NCBI GenBank assembly: GCA_963761755.1
Contig: CAVXIC010000006.1
Coordinates: 558,001-622,000, forward strand
Direction: 5' to 3'
DNA length: 64,000 bases
DNA from: CAJXVA01 sp963761755
GTDB lineage: Bacteria > Myxococcota_A > Polyangia > Nannocystales > Nannocystaceae
Both the position numbers and the translations under genes were made by a program. Below are positions 29,855 through 38,388 of this stretch, in pieces; position 1 is the stretch's first letter; the number at the start of each line of letters is the position of its first letter. Below the pieces are notes generated by a model. The model was not told the origin of the DNA. It saw only the letters and a program-made list of their open reading frames with translations, and did no database searches.

Positions 29855-30411
29855 GACGCCGCTTGGCTTCGCTGGGCACGCTGGCCCTGGGGATGGGGCT
29901 GGGTGCCGCCGCGATGTTCGCGGGTTTGGCCCAAGCCGACCGCCTCGCGCCGGCTCGGCCCGATGTCCTGGTGGCGCTCGGGCAGCGGCTCGAGGTCGAG
30001 CACCGAGCGGTCGACCTCAAGGTGGACTCCGGCGACATCGCCGGGGCGATCGCCTCGCTCGAAGGGTTGCGCCAAGGACCGTGGCCCTCGGCCGATGACG
30101 CGACGCCGGTCGCGGTCGCGCTGCGTCACGACGCCTATGGGCGGCTCGTCCGGCTGCGCATGGATCATCCCGACGTCGACCCCGTGCCCGAAGGCACGCT
30201 GCTGGACGTGGTCGACGAGGCGCTGGGCGAGGGCGCCGCCGACGAGGCCCTCGGCGAGGACGAGGCCAACCCGTTCACGGCCCGCCTGTGGGCACTTCGC
30301 GGCGAACTCTTCGAATCGCAGGGCCGCGACGACGAGGCGCTCGCGGCCTACGAGAAGGCGATCGAGATCAACGCGCTCTTGCTGGAGCGCGAGCTTGGAG
30401 GGACGCCATGA
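29851..30411 (+). CDS. Exported protein with TPR-like C-terminus
   Basis: The 186-aa product begins MRRRLASLGTLALGMGLGAA, a signal anchor or cleavable signal, then helical segments. The C-terminal helix pair LWALRGELFESQGRDDEALAAYEKAIEIN is TPR-like. It overlaps both neighbours by ATGA, which places it firmly in the sigma operon. The likely role is a periplasmic scaffold or sensor acting with the single-TM protein. No specific family is recognised. Confidence 0.75.
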   Translation: MRRRLASLGTLALGMGLGAAAMFAGLAQADRLAPARPDVLVALGQRLEVEHRAVDLKVDSGDIAGAIASLEGLRQGPWPSADDATPVAVALRHDAYGRLVRLRMDHPDVDPVPEGTLLDVVDEALGEGAADEALGEDEANPFTARLWALRGELFESQGRDDEALAAYEKAIEINALLLERELGGTP

Positions 30412-30930
30412 ACCGGCGCGTCGGGCTGGCTCTGATTGCCTGCGTCGCGGTGGGCTGCGCCAAGCGTGCCACCTCGGAGACCGCAAGTGCTCCACAAGAG
30501 GCGCCCTCGATGGACTGACGCCGCGGACGCCGCGGACGCCGCGGAGCACGATGAGGACGATGAGGACGATGAGGACGATGAGGCGCGCGCGCCGGGCCGC
30601 TCGTTCGCGGCCTCGTCGGGGCTGGACGCTCTGCAGGCCGAGTTCGACACGCTCGACGCCGAGCTCTCCGCGCAGGGCATCCTCCGGCTGGGGGAGGTGA
30701 CGCCCGACCCGGAGGCGGCCGGGACGAAGAAGGACGAGGCGAGGGACGGCGGTGTGGCGCGCTGCGAGCGAATCTGCGCCCTCGAGCAGGCGATCTGCGA
30801 CGTCTCGGAGCGCATCTGCGCCATGGCGGACGAGCCGGCGCACGCGGGCGATGACGCGTACGTGCAGGCGTGTACTCGGGCCGACGCGCGCTGCGAGCAG
30901 GCGACTCAGGCGTGCGAGGCGTGCCGCTAG
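30408..30930 (+). pseudogene. Cys-rich lipoprotein split by a +1 frameshift at a tandem repeat
   Basis: The ATG at 30408 overlaps the previous stop and encodes MNRRVGLALIACVAVGC, a good lipoprotein signal, but the frame stops at TGA 30516-30518 after 36 codons. The next frame (+1) continues without break as DAADAADAAEHDEDDEDDED, then LDALQAEFDTLDAELSAQGI and a Cys-rich tail (CERICALEQAICDVSERICA, CTRADARCEQATQACEACR). Joining the two gives a plausible 173-aa lipoprotein. The shift falls exactly at a TGA followed by C and at 9-bp tandem repeats. It could be a mutation, a sequence error, slippage at the repeats, or less likely programmed +1 frameshifting. Confidence 0.75.
30517..30582 (+). repeat. 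Two adjacent 9-bp tandem repeats
   Basis: GACGCCGCG is repeated three times (30517-30543), and after a short gap GATGAGGAC is repeated three times (30550-30576) and begins a fourth. They encode DAA and DED units. The units are multiples of three, so gain or loss of a whole unit would not change the frame. Confidence 0.9.
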
Positions 30931-30957
30931 CGTCCTGAGTGCGCCGCGCCTGGGCGG

Positions 30958-33831
30958 TCACTCGTCGGGGCGGGCGGTGGCTGCGGTGAGCCACACGTCC
31001 ACCTCTTGGGCCGCGTTCGCGTCGGGTCGCTTGCCCTTGGCGAAGGTGTCGCGGGCCTTGGTAGCCAGCTCCCTCGCGCGAGGGTGGTCGCCGCCGGTCG
31101 CGTGCAGGGCCTGCGCCAGCGCGAACTGGGTGCGGGCGAGCAGGTTGGGGTCGAGGCCTCGTCCGCCGCGAAGCTTGAGCGCGCGCTCGAGTCGCTCGAC
31201 GGCGCGTTGGGCTTGCTCGGCGCGGACGTCGAGCAAGCCCAGGCTGGTCAGCGCGTAGGCGAGGTCGGGGTGATCTTCGCCGCGGGTTCGCTCCCACATG
31301 CGCAGCGCCTGCATGTGGCTGTCGGCGGCCTCCTCGAGCGCCCCGGACGCCTCGAGCTCGCGGCCAATGTCGTACAGGACCGCGGCGACCTGCGGGTGAT
31401 CGCCCAGTCGCGACCGCTGCAGCTCCAGGATCTGTCGCTTGTGGGCGACGGCCTGCGGGTGATCGCCGTGCTGGGCGTGGCTGTCCGCGAGCGCTTCGAG
31501 CATCGGCACCAGGGCGACGTCGGTGGCGGGGTAGACCTCGCGGGCGGCGGCGAGGGCGGTCTGCATGCCGGCGAGCGCTTCGTCGTGTCGTCCTTGGGCG
31601 TCGAGCACCCGGGCCAGGCCGAACGCGGCGAGCGCGACGTCGGGATGACCTTCCCCCAGCAGCTCCACGCTGCGAGCGCGGGCGTCTTCGAAGGCGTGGT
31701 GCGCTTCGCCGAGCTGACCCTGCTGCAGCCGGACCTCCGCCAACGCACGCGTCGCGTCGATCTGATCGAGCTGCGAAGCGGGCACGGTCTCGTAGATCTC
31801 CAGCGCCCGGAGGAGGTCGGTTGCCGCGCCGTCAGAATCTCCCGCGTCGCGCCGGATGACGCCGACGTCATGGAGCAGTCGCGCTTCCATGGAGCCGCGC
31901 GCCCCGATCCGCTTGATCGCGGCCTCGGCGTGACGCGACCACCCCAGGCCATCCTCGTGATCGCCGCGCTGCCGGCCGACCAGATGCACCAGCGCGCTCG
32001 CGGAGGCGGCAGCGATCGCGTCGTGCTTGACCGACGCGCCCTTCCACTGCGCCTCTTCGAGGTTCTCCTCGGCTTGTTCGGTGTCGCCGCGGATCCCCTG
32101 GGCCTGACCGAGCCGGAAGCGAGCCTCGGCGAGGACGGGCGGGTAGTCGACGGTGCCGGCCGCATCGTAGGTGGCGCGGGCGAGCGACACGGCCTCGTCG
32201 TAGTGACCGAGCTCGCCGAGCACCTTGACCTTGGCCAGGTCGGTCCGCAGCGCGGCGACGGCCTCGCGCAGGGTCTCGCCCTGCGGCGGGTCGACGGCCG
32301 ACGCGAGCGCTTCGGTGTCCGCGCATGCTGACAGCGGGCTGATGTGGGCGGCTGCGTGGGCCGCTCGAGCGGCCATCGAGGGATCGGGTGTCTCGAGCAG
32401 ATGCGCCCACGCGTCGATCTCGTCGAGGCGTTCCTGAAGGCAGCTTCGACGCAGCTCGAGCAGTCGGGCAGACTGCTCGCCGCGGACGTGGGTCGCCTCG
32501 CAGGCCTCCGTGTACATCTGCGTCCAATCCTCCCCGTAGCCGTCGACGATGCCGCGCGCGGTCGCCCAGGCGGTGGCGGTCCCCGGTTGGTTCAGCCCGC
32601 CCAGCGCCGCTTCGATCGCGTCGGCCCGGTCCTCGTTCCACACCGCCCCCACGCGATCGGCACCGTCGAGGCAGATCGACGGCGCCCGGTTGCGCCAGTA
32701 CTGGATGCCGCCCACGCCGCTGGCCACCAGGACGGTCGCGCCGGCGATCGCGAATACCTTTCGCCGCCGCACTCGGGGGTCGTTCTCGAGCGCCTCGAGC
32801 AGGGCGTCCATGCTCTCGAAGCGCGCGCTCGGATCGGGGCTGAGACCGCGCAGGACGTGTCTGCGCACCCAGGTGGGGACCCGCGACAGGCCCGGCGGAG
32901 AGACGATCTCGAAGGTCGACTTCTGAGTGATCAGCGCCGCGGCGTCGGCACCATCGAAGGGGCGGACCCCGACGAGCGCGTGAAACAGCGAGACGCAGAA
33001 GGAGAACTGATCGCTGCGCGCGTCGGTGGGCTTGCCCAAGTGCTGCTCGGGGGCCATGTACGCGGGCGTCCCCAGCGTCGAGCCGGTCTGCGTGAGCATC
33101 GGGTCCACCACATTGCGCTCGCCGCCTTCGCCCGCGGCGGGCGGCTCGTCCGTGTCGTCGTCCGACGCGTCGCCTGGGCCCGGTGGGATCCTGCCCGTCT
33201 CGCTGTCGCCCTGCATCGGGCGCGCGAGCCCGAAGTCCATCACGCGGACCCGGCCGTCGCGTCCGATCAGCACGTTCTCGGGCTTGAAGTCGCGGTGGAC
33301 CAGGTTCGCGGCGTGGGCGGCCGCAAGGCCCCGCCCCGCGGGAATGAACACCTCCAAGACCTCGTCCCACCGCCGCGGCTTCACCCGCATCCACCCGCGC
33401 AGCGTGTCGCCCTCGACGAGCTCCATCGCCACGAACACCTGGTCTCCATACGTGCCCACGTCGTAGACGGTGATCACGTTGGGATGGGCGAGCTTGGCCA
33501 GCGCTTGCGCTTCGAGCAGCAGCCGATTGCTCGAGGCCTTGCGCTTGCGCTCGAGGTTCCGCGGTCGCAGCAGCTTGAGCGCGACCTTGCGGTTGAGCTC
33601 GGGGTCATAGGCTGCGAAGACGACGCCCATGCCGCCGGTCCCCAGCTCCTCGAGGACGACGTATCGACCCAGCCGCGTGCCGGGGGTCAGGGCGGCGAGC
33701 GCGGAGCCCTCGCCCTCACCCTCGGACACGGACTCGCGTTCGCCTTCGACGACGGTCGCGGCGTCCGCGTCGTCCGAGACCAGCCCGCTGGCATCGTTTG
33801 GCTCGACAGGCGGCATCGTCCCGGTGATCAT
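30958..33831 (-). CDS. Membrane-anchored Ser/Thr protein kinase with C-terminal TPR repeats
   Basis: The 957-aa product has an acidic N-terminus, then a Hanks-type kinase domain with GTGGMGVVFAAYD (glycine loop), catalytic Lys in VALKLL (about K86), HRDFKPEN (catalytic Asp about 181), DFGLA and GTPAYMAPEQ. A charged insert lies between DFG and the activation loop end. One transmembrane segment (VFAIAGATVLVASGVGGIQYW, about 375-395) is followed by about 500 residues of TPR-like helices (for example HPDVALAAFGLARVLDAQGR). This kinase-TM-TPR layout is typical of myxobacteria and usually senses outside conditions. ATG 33831 and ATG 33816 are alternative starts; the large extension upstream is antisense to the Smr gene and is rejected. 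Confidence 0.93.
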   Translation of the reverse strand: MITGTMPPVEPNDASGLVSDDADAATVVEGERESVSEGEGEGSALAALTPGTRLGRYVVLEELGTGGMGVVFAAYDPELNRKVALKLLRPRNLERKRKASSNRLLLEAQALAKLAHPNVITVYDVGTYGDQVFVAMELVEGDTLRGWMRVKPRRWDEVLEVFIPAGRGLAAAHAANLVHRDFKPENVLIGRDGRVRVMDFGLARPMQGDSETGRIPPGPGDASDDDTDEPPAAGEGGERNVVDPMLTQTGSTLGTPAYMAPEQHLGKPTDARSDQFSFCVSLFHALVGVRPFDGADAAALITQKSTFEIVSPPGLSRVPTWVRRHVLRGLSPDPSARFESMDALLEALENDPRVRRRKVFAIAGATVLVASGVGGIQYWRNRAPSICLDGADRVGAVWNEDRADAIEAALGGLNQPGTATAWATARGIVDGYGEDWTQMYTEACEATHVRGEQSARLLELRRSCLQERLDEIDAWAHLLETPDPSMAARAAHAAAHISPLSACADTEALASAVDPPQGETLREAVAALRTDLAKVKVLGELGHYDEAVSLARATYDAAGTVDYPPVLAEARFRLGQAQGIRGDTEQAEENLEEAQWKGASVKHDAIAAASASALVHLVGRQRGDHEDGLGWSRHAEAAIKRIGARGSMEARLLHDVGVIRRDAGDSDGAATDLLRALEIYETVPASQLDQIDATRALAEVRLQQGQLGEAHHAFEDARARSVELLGEGHPDVALAAFGLARVLDAQGRHDEALAGMQTALAAAREVYPATDVALVPMLEALADSHAQHGDHPQAVAHKRQILELQRSRLGDHPQVAAVLYDIGRELEASGALEEAADSHMQALRMWERTRGEDHPDLAYALTSLGLLDVRAEQAQRAVERLERALKLRGGRGLDPNLLARTQFALAQALHATGGDHPRARELATKARDTFAKGKRPDANAAQEVDVWLTAATARPDE

Positions 33832-33873
33832 GCCGCACCCGGCGTCGGGCCTCAACGACCGCTGTGGGATGCC

Positions 33874-34605
33874 ATGGATGCCCTGCCGGACGGATTGCTG
33901 CAACGCCTGACGACATGGTCGATCGCGCTGCACGTCGACCCGCCGGCCGAGACGCCGTGGCGGGTTCTCGGGGCGCTCGAGGTCGCGCTGCACTGGAGTG
34001 ATGGCCTTCGGGTGCATCTGGGCCCGTGGTCGCGCGCGATCGAAGGCGCGGACGCCCCCGAGGCGCTGGAGCTGCTGGCGGCGGGGCTGTTCGGACGCGC
34101 CCGCGTGTGGGCATACACCCACGGCACCGAACCCGCAGGACACACGCTCGAGATCGACACCGAATCCGGCTGGGTCGAGGCCGGTGGGCAGGGCCCCCAC
34201 AGGCGGTGGTTCCGGGCGCCGCAGCGACTTTTGCTGCACAACAGCCGCGCCGCGCCGGCGGACGTGCAGTGGGGCACGCCGGGGCGTCTCCCGCATGCGC
34301 CGTGGGTCGGCATGCTCGCCGAGGACGAGCTCGGGCCCGGCACGCTGGCCATCGACGGTGAGCTCGACCTGCATCCCTTTCGACCCAAGGACGTGTCGAA
34401 GGTCGTCGAGGCCTACCTCGATGCGTGTCTGCAGGCGGGCATCGTGGAGCTGCGGCTCGTGCACGGCAAGGGGATCGGCAACCTCCGCCGCACGGTCCAC
34501 GCCGTGCTCGAGCGGCACCGGGCCGTCGCGTCGTATCGGCTCGGCGGGATGGGGGAGGGCGGCTGGGGGGCCACGCTCGTCACGCTGCGTCCCGCGGTGG
34601 ACTGA
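33874..34605 (+). CDS. Smr-domain protein with a novel N-terminal domain
   Basis: The 243-aa product has a C-terminal Smr domain (about 165-243) with LDLHPFRPKDVSKVVEAYLD, the HGKGIG turn and GEGGWGATLVTL. Smr domains nick or bind branched DNA or stalled RNA; the LDLH and HGKG elements are intact. The first 160 residues (DGLRVHLGPWSRAIEGA, FGRARVWAYTHGTEPAGHT) match nothing recognised. It is divergent from the kinase gene, with 42 bp between starts, and the open frame upstream is antisense to that gene. Confidence 0.9.
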   Translation: MDALPDGLLQRLTTWSIALHVDPPAETPWRVLGALEVALHWSDGLRVHLGPWSRAIEGADAPEALELLAAGLFGRARVWAYTHGTEPAGHTLEIDTESGWVEAGGQGPHRRWFRAPQRLLLHNSRAAPADVQWGTPGRLPHAPWVGMLAEDELGPGTLAIDGELDLHPFRPKDVSKVVEAYLDACLQAGIVELRLVHGKGIGNLRRTVHAVLERHRAVASYRLGGMGEGGWGATLVTLRPAVD

Positions 34606-34761
34606 GGGGGGAGCCGGGTTCACCGCGTTGGTCGCAGCGATCGCAGGCCTTGGGATCTTTGGTACCCTTGCGATGGTGGTCACGGCGTGGACCCAGATTC
34701 GGCAGGGCGCAGTGGGAGCGCGTGCGCGAGGGCCGAAGCCGGTGTGACCGGAAGTCCGCGC

Positions 34762-35442
34762 ATGCAGTGTCCGATCTGCCAAGCGTCTGCGGAGCCCGAA
34801 GCCGAGCAGGGCGACTCGACCTCGTGCCAAGCCTGCGGGGCGCTCGTCGTGCTCGCGACGCATGACGTCATCGCCGACGAGCCCCCGACGCCCACGCCGT
34901 GGACGTGCAAGAAGGCAGAGCCCGGGCGGTTCTGCGCCACGAGACCGTGGCGTTCGGCTGCGCTCGTCTTCTTCCTCGGGACCCTCCTCGCGCTCCTCGC
35001 CCTCGTCACGATGCTGCTCGCGGGCATGGCGTCAATCATCGCCGTCGGCCTGCTCGGCGCGGGGGTCATCCTCACCACCTACGCCCTCGCCGCGGCGGTC
35101 CTCAACCGGTCGCGCCTCGAAGCCGACGCCCACAGGCTCTCGTACACCTGTGCGCCACTGCCCTTCCCGATGCCCTCTCGCGTCGAGCTCGAGTGCTCGC
35201 AGATCCGTGCCCTCGCCTTCGTGCCCACCAGGACGCTGGTGACCAACCACGGGCGAAGCGTTCAAACGCTGCGAACCCAGTCGACCGGCCAGCGACTCGA
35301 CGCCGTGCTCGCCGACGGCACGCATCGAACGATGGTCCCCAACGTCGCGACGCAGGGCCAACAACGATGGCTGCTCTACCACCTGCGAAGGATCGGTCTC
35401 CCGGGGCAATCGGTCGACCCTCCCCAGCGCGCCCCGCACTGA
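34762..35442 (+). CDS. Zinc-ribbon membrane protein
   Basis: The 226-aa product starts MQCPICQASAEPE, with a second pair CQAC, forming a zinc-ribbon of CxxC...CxxC type. Two adjacent transmembrane segments follow (about residues 70-92 and 95-115), then a beta-rich cytoplasmic domain that ends in a basic stretch. GGAAG-like bases at 34749-34753 support this ATG. Upstream GTG at 34744 is an alternative start. The short zinc-ribbon followed by two TM segments and a PH-like domain is common in myxobacteria but not functionally defined. Confidence 0.78.
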   Translation: MQCPICQASAEPEAEQGDSTSCQACGALVVLATHDVIADEPPTPTPWTCKKAEPGRFCATRPWRSAALVFFLGTLLALLALVTMLLAGMASIIAVGLLGAGVILTTYALAAAVLNRSRLEADAHRLSYTCAPLPFPMPSRVELECSQIRALAFVPTRTLVTNHGRSVQTLRTQSTGQRLDAVLADGTHRTMVPNVATQGQQRWLLYHLRRIGLPGQSVDPPQRAPH

Positions 35443-35545
35443 TCGGCGAGCCGGGCCGGCTGGACGAGGTCGAACTCGGGGAAGACCCGCTGCCGTAGCG
35501 GCGCCCGAAGTCCGCCAGCCGAGCGGTCTGCTACCGTGATGGGCG

Positions 35546-36157
35546 ATGTTGGACCTTCGGATCTCGACCACCGTCATGGGATGCCTCGTGGCGACCTCTG
35601 TGTCCTGTGACCTGCTCGACGACGCGCAATCGAAGCCGACCCAGGCAGAGGCGGCCGCCACCTCAGAGCCGACACCGGACGAGCCCGAGCCGAAGGCGGC
35701 CGCGAAGGCGGCTGCGAAGGCGGAGCCGGTCGCCGAGATCGAGGGGACCATCGACGGCGCGCCGTTCGCGGTCCACGGTGTCCTCGCCCATCGACGCCGC
35801 GCAAACGATCCGCAGCTCGAGATCCGTTTGTTCGACCGCGCCGTGAGCTGCACGAGTTTCGACGCCGACTACGAGAGCCGGCCCGGTGAGCCGCTGGCCA
35901 TCATCAATCTCGGGTGGCCGAAGGCCAGAGGGGACCGCGTTTCGTTTGGCGCCGCGACGCTCGAGGACCGACTTCAGTTTTGCACCGGGAAAGAGGGCAG
36001 TGGCCGGGCGTCATGCGAGCCCCGGGCGCAGACGCAGGGCTCGCTCACCGTGCTCGAGGCCAGCCCCACCAGCGGCGCCGCGACGCTCGAGATAGACAGC
36101 CCCAACGGCAGCCTGACCGGCCGCCTCGAGTTCACGCTCTGCCCCGACGCCCCGTAG
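35546..36157 (+). CDS. Lipoprotein of unknown function
   Basis: The 203-aa product starts MLDLRISTTVMGCLVATSVSC with the lipobox Cys at residue 21, then a Lys/Ala/Glu/Pro linker. The mature part (about 65-203) is beta-rich: IEGTIDGAPFAVHGVLAHRR, SCTSFDADYESRPGEPL and a final GSLTGRLEFTLCPDAP. Three further Cys residues could form disulfides. The pattern resembles small secreted domains that measure lipid or ion binding, but no family is recognised. Confidence 0.8.
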   Translation: MLDLRISTTVMGCLVATSVSCDLLDDAQSKPTQAEAAATSEPTPDEPEPKAAAKAAAKAEPVAEIEGTIDGAPFAVHGVLAHRRRANDPQLEIRLFDRAVSCTSFDADYESRPGEPLAIINLGWPKARGDRVSFGAATLEDRLQFCTGKEGSGRASCEPRAQTQGSLTVLEASPTSGAATLEIDSPNGSLTGRLEFTLCPDAP

Positions 36158-36184
36158 GGTGGCTTTCAGCGCGCCGGTCGCAGC

Positions 36185-36226
36185 GTGGGCGTGGGCGTGG
36201 GCGTCGGCGTCGGCGTGGGCGTGGGC
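36185..36226. repeat. Hexamer tandem repeat (GTGGGC/GTCGGC)
   Basis: Seven consecutive 6-bp units run GTGGGC x3, GTCGGC x2, GTGGGC x2. The repeat lies between the end of the lipoprotein gene and the half-transporter pseudogene and belongs to no gene that can be supported. On the minus strand it only extends the frameshifted transporter frame as PT repeats. Confidence 0.9.
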
Positions 36227-36302
36227 CCCGGTCGCGTCTGCGGTCGTCGGGCCAGTGCGCATGAAGGCACACGACGCGTCTGATGGTGGTGTGCACGGGC
36301 CG

Positions 36303-36900
36303 CTACGGCGCCCTCGAAGCGGCGCCGGGCTCGGTGTTCACGGGCAGGAGGAAGAGCGCAGCGAGACACACGACTCCGCCGAGCAGGAAGTTGGGTCCGT
36401 AGCCGATGCTCGAACGCGACGAGCAGGGCGCCTCCGCCCGCGATCATCCCCACGCGGTAGCCGGCGAGCTGGATGCCGTTGCCCAGACCTCGTTCGGCGC
36501 GGGTGAGGAGGTCGACGGCGAGTCCGTCGGTCGCGATGTCCTGGGTGGCGGCCAGGAGGTTGGTCAGCAGGACGCCCAGGACCAACCAGCCCAGGGCGTG
36601 TGTCGAGTCCACCAGGGCGAGCAGCACGAGCACGGCGGCGCTGGTCAGCTGCAGCGGGAGCAGCCACCCTCGGCGACGACCCAAGCGGCTGTGCCCGCGC
36701 CGCTCCACCATCGGGGCCCACAGGAACTTGAGGCCCCAGGGCAGGGCGAGGACGGCGGTCAGGCCGATGGCCGTCAGCGAGACGCCTTGCTGTCGCATCA
36801 CCGCCGGAAGGGCTTGGGTGAAGAATCCAAACGGCAGGCCCTGGGAGACGTAGAGCGTCGCGAGCAGCCCGAGTTTGGCGGCCGTCGCTGGAGGGGTCAT
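36303..36900 (-). pseudogene. N-terminal half of an MFS (AmpG-like) transporter, frameshifted
   Basis: The ATG at 36900 begins MTPPATAAKLGLLATLYVSQ, and the protein keeps typical AmpG/PAT-type motifs: GLPFGFFTQALPAVMRQQGV, LPWGLKFLWAPMVERRGHSR, ATQDIATDGLAVDLL and GNGIQLAGYRVGMIAGGGAL. Five membrane segments are readable. Just after LLVAF the frame shifts by one base and continues SIGYGPNFLLGGVVCLAALF to a stop at 36303, the sixth segment. Segments 7-12 are absent, so even the corrected product is a 198-residue half transporter. The start overlaps the HIT-like gene stop by ATGA. Confidence 0.75.
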
Positions 36901-37232
36901 TCCCACCCCCAGCGCCGCAGCAGCGGCCATCGCCAGGGGCGCGAGAGATGCTTGAGCGAGAGCCACAAGAGCGCGCGTCGCTTGGCCCGGACGCTGGGTG
37001 CCAGGATGACGTGCACGTGCGGGTGCGAGCGCCGGCGGGTTCGTCCGGCATTGCACAGCAGGGTGAAGCACTCCGGATCGCCGAAGCGTTGCGCTGCCTC
37101 CCGGCGAGCGACGCACTCGGCCGCCGTCAGCAGCTCCGCGAGCGACCGGCCCTCGACCGAGGCGGTGACGACGAAGTAGCCGGGCACCAGCGGGACCCGT
37201 GGCCAGCGCACCGAGAAGCGTGCATCGATCAT
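36897..37232 (-). CDS. Small HIT-like (histidine triad) protein
   Basis: The 111-aa product holds a C-terminal histidine-triad motif, SHPHVHVILAPS, with the spacing of HIT hydrolases (HxHxH), preceded by FTLLCNAGRTRRR where HIT proteins have a conserved nucleotide-contact Asn-x-Gly. It is a little shorter than usual HIT domains (about 110-140). It may hydrolyse a nucleotide phosphoramidate or ester; the substrate is unknown. It overlaps the TetR gene stop and the transporter start by four bases each, so the three genes form a coupled operon. Confidence 0.72.
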   Translation of the reverse strand: MIDARFSVRWPRVPLVPGYFVVTASVEGRSLAELLTAAECVARREAAQRFGDPECFTLLCNAGRTRRRSHPHVHVILAPSVRAKRRALLWLSLKHLSRPWRWPLLRRWGWE

Positions 37233-37831
37233 CGGCGTGGCTCCGGGTCGAGGATCCGACGCAAGGTGTCGCGCAGGCTTCCGGCAGCGCTTCCGGTGGG
37301 GACGAGGTCGGTGCTGGCCGCGAGCTGGTAGTAGCCCTCGATCGTCGCGAGTGTCGTGACCGAGAGCGCGACCGCATCGATGCTCACCCGCTGCTCCCGC
37401 GCCACGTCGCGCAGCAGGCGTTCGAGCGTGGCCCTGCGACGCTCGACCACGTCTCGATAGAGCTCCCGCAGCCGCGAGTCCTTGAGCGCGTGCGCCCCGA
37501 GCCAGACCCACGCGGCGGCGGCGTCCGGATGCGCGCCGTCTCCCAGGTCGAGATGCGCGTCGATCCAGGCATCCAGTCGGCCCCACGCACCTGCCTCCCG
37601 CGTGGAGAGTCGCTCGAGTCGCGCCTCGAGCAGCGCCTCGAGGTGCTCGGGCAACGCGTGGAGGATCTCCGCCTTGCTCGAGAAGTGGTGGTGCACGAGA
37701 CCTGCGCTCAGCCCCGCCTCGGATGCGATCGCCTGCACCGAGGCACCGTCGAAGCCGGCGCGCGCCATCACGCGCACGGTGGCTTCGACGATTTGCGCGC
37801 GGCGTGCGCTCGCGTTGGAAGGACGTCCCAT
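37229..37831 (-). CDS. TetR/AcrR family transcriptional regulator
   Basis: The 200-aa product has the TetR helix-turn-helix at residues about 10-55 (RRAQIVEATVRVMARAGF, IASEAGLSAGLVHHHFSSKA) and a BetI-like helical ligand domain (LGAHALKDSRLRELYRDVVER). TetR proteins repress nearby genes until a small ligand binds. It is the first gene of the TetR-HIT-transporter operon, and a palindrome sits 8 bp upstream of its start, so autoregulation is likely. The start chosen is ATG 37831 (MGRPSNASARR). Confidence 0.93.
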   Translation of the reverse strand: MGRPSNASARRAQIVEATVRVMARAGFDGASVQAIASEAGLSAGLVHHHFSSKAEILHALPEHLEALLEARLERLSTREAGAWGRLDAWIDAHLDLGDGAHPDAAAAWVWLGAHALKDSRLRELYRDVVERRRATLERLLRDVAREQRVSIDAVALSVTTLATIEGYYQLAASTDLVPTGSAAGSLRDTLRRILDPEPRR

Positions 37832-37838
37832 AAGTTTG

Positions 37839-37850
37839 TTGGTTGACCAA
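37839..37850. promoter_or_regulatory. Candidate TetR operator palindrome
   Basis: TTGGTTGACCAA is a palindrome with perfect 5-bp arms (TTGGT/ACCAA) and a 2-bp centre. It sits directly before the TetR gene start, in a rare A+T-rich patch that continues TCAATAAAC. Position and symmetry fit autorepression by the encoded TetR protein. The same sequence would also be the core promoter area. Confidence 0.6.
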
Positions 37851-37859
37851 TCAATAAAC

Positions 37860-38388
37860 CGGGAGAGCACGGTGTGCAAGCCGATTCGGCGGGGGTCGGG
37901 TCAGCACGACCCACCGGAGCCCGACGCGCTCCGGGCCGAGGTGGAGAGGCTGGAGTCGCCGGGGTCGGTCTGGCTCGGCGACGGCGAGCGGACGCCCCGG
38001 CGCCGGTGCCGGAGGCGTCCACACGCATCAACGTCAGCGGTGAGCGCCGGCGGGCTGCGGGGCGGATGATGACCAGCGGGAGTGGAATCCCGACGGTGGC
38101 GAGGAAGGTTGGTTCGCCGAACCCAGCGGGCACGCCCGGGGCGGGATCGGAGACCAGGACGGCGACTTGGATGAGCAGACCGAAGCACAGCCAGATCCAC
38201 AGTACGACCGTGAGAACGAGGACCGGCGCAGCAGCTCGCGGGCTTCGACGAGCCGCTGGCGATGCCGGCGGTCCGCCAGCTTGGCTTCGCGTGAGCGTCG
38301 GTGGTCCCAGACCCCGGCGGGATGGGGGAGGGCGACAGCGGGCGATGCTCGTCACGACGCGCCCCGCGGGGGGCGCAGGGTTGGTAAG
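37860..38388. other. Region without a supported gene; possible frameshifted two-TM protein on the minus strand
   Basis: No intact gene was found in about 530 bp. On the minus strand, one frame reads REAKLADRRHRQRLVEAREL (about 38230-38300) and the next reads VLVLTVVLWIWLCFGLLIQV and FLATVGIPLPLVIIRPAARR (about 38040-38225), which together would make a small two-TM protein if one base were shifted. No start codon and ribosome site could be fixed, so it is noted as a possible remnant only. Confidence 0.35.

Noticed and set aside
33832..34863. N-terminal extension of the kinase to 1301 residues
   Set aside because: It is antisense to the Smr gene and has no kinase-related sequence; the acidic N-terminus at 33831 fits better.
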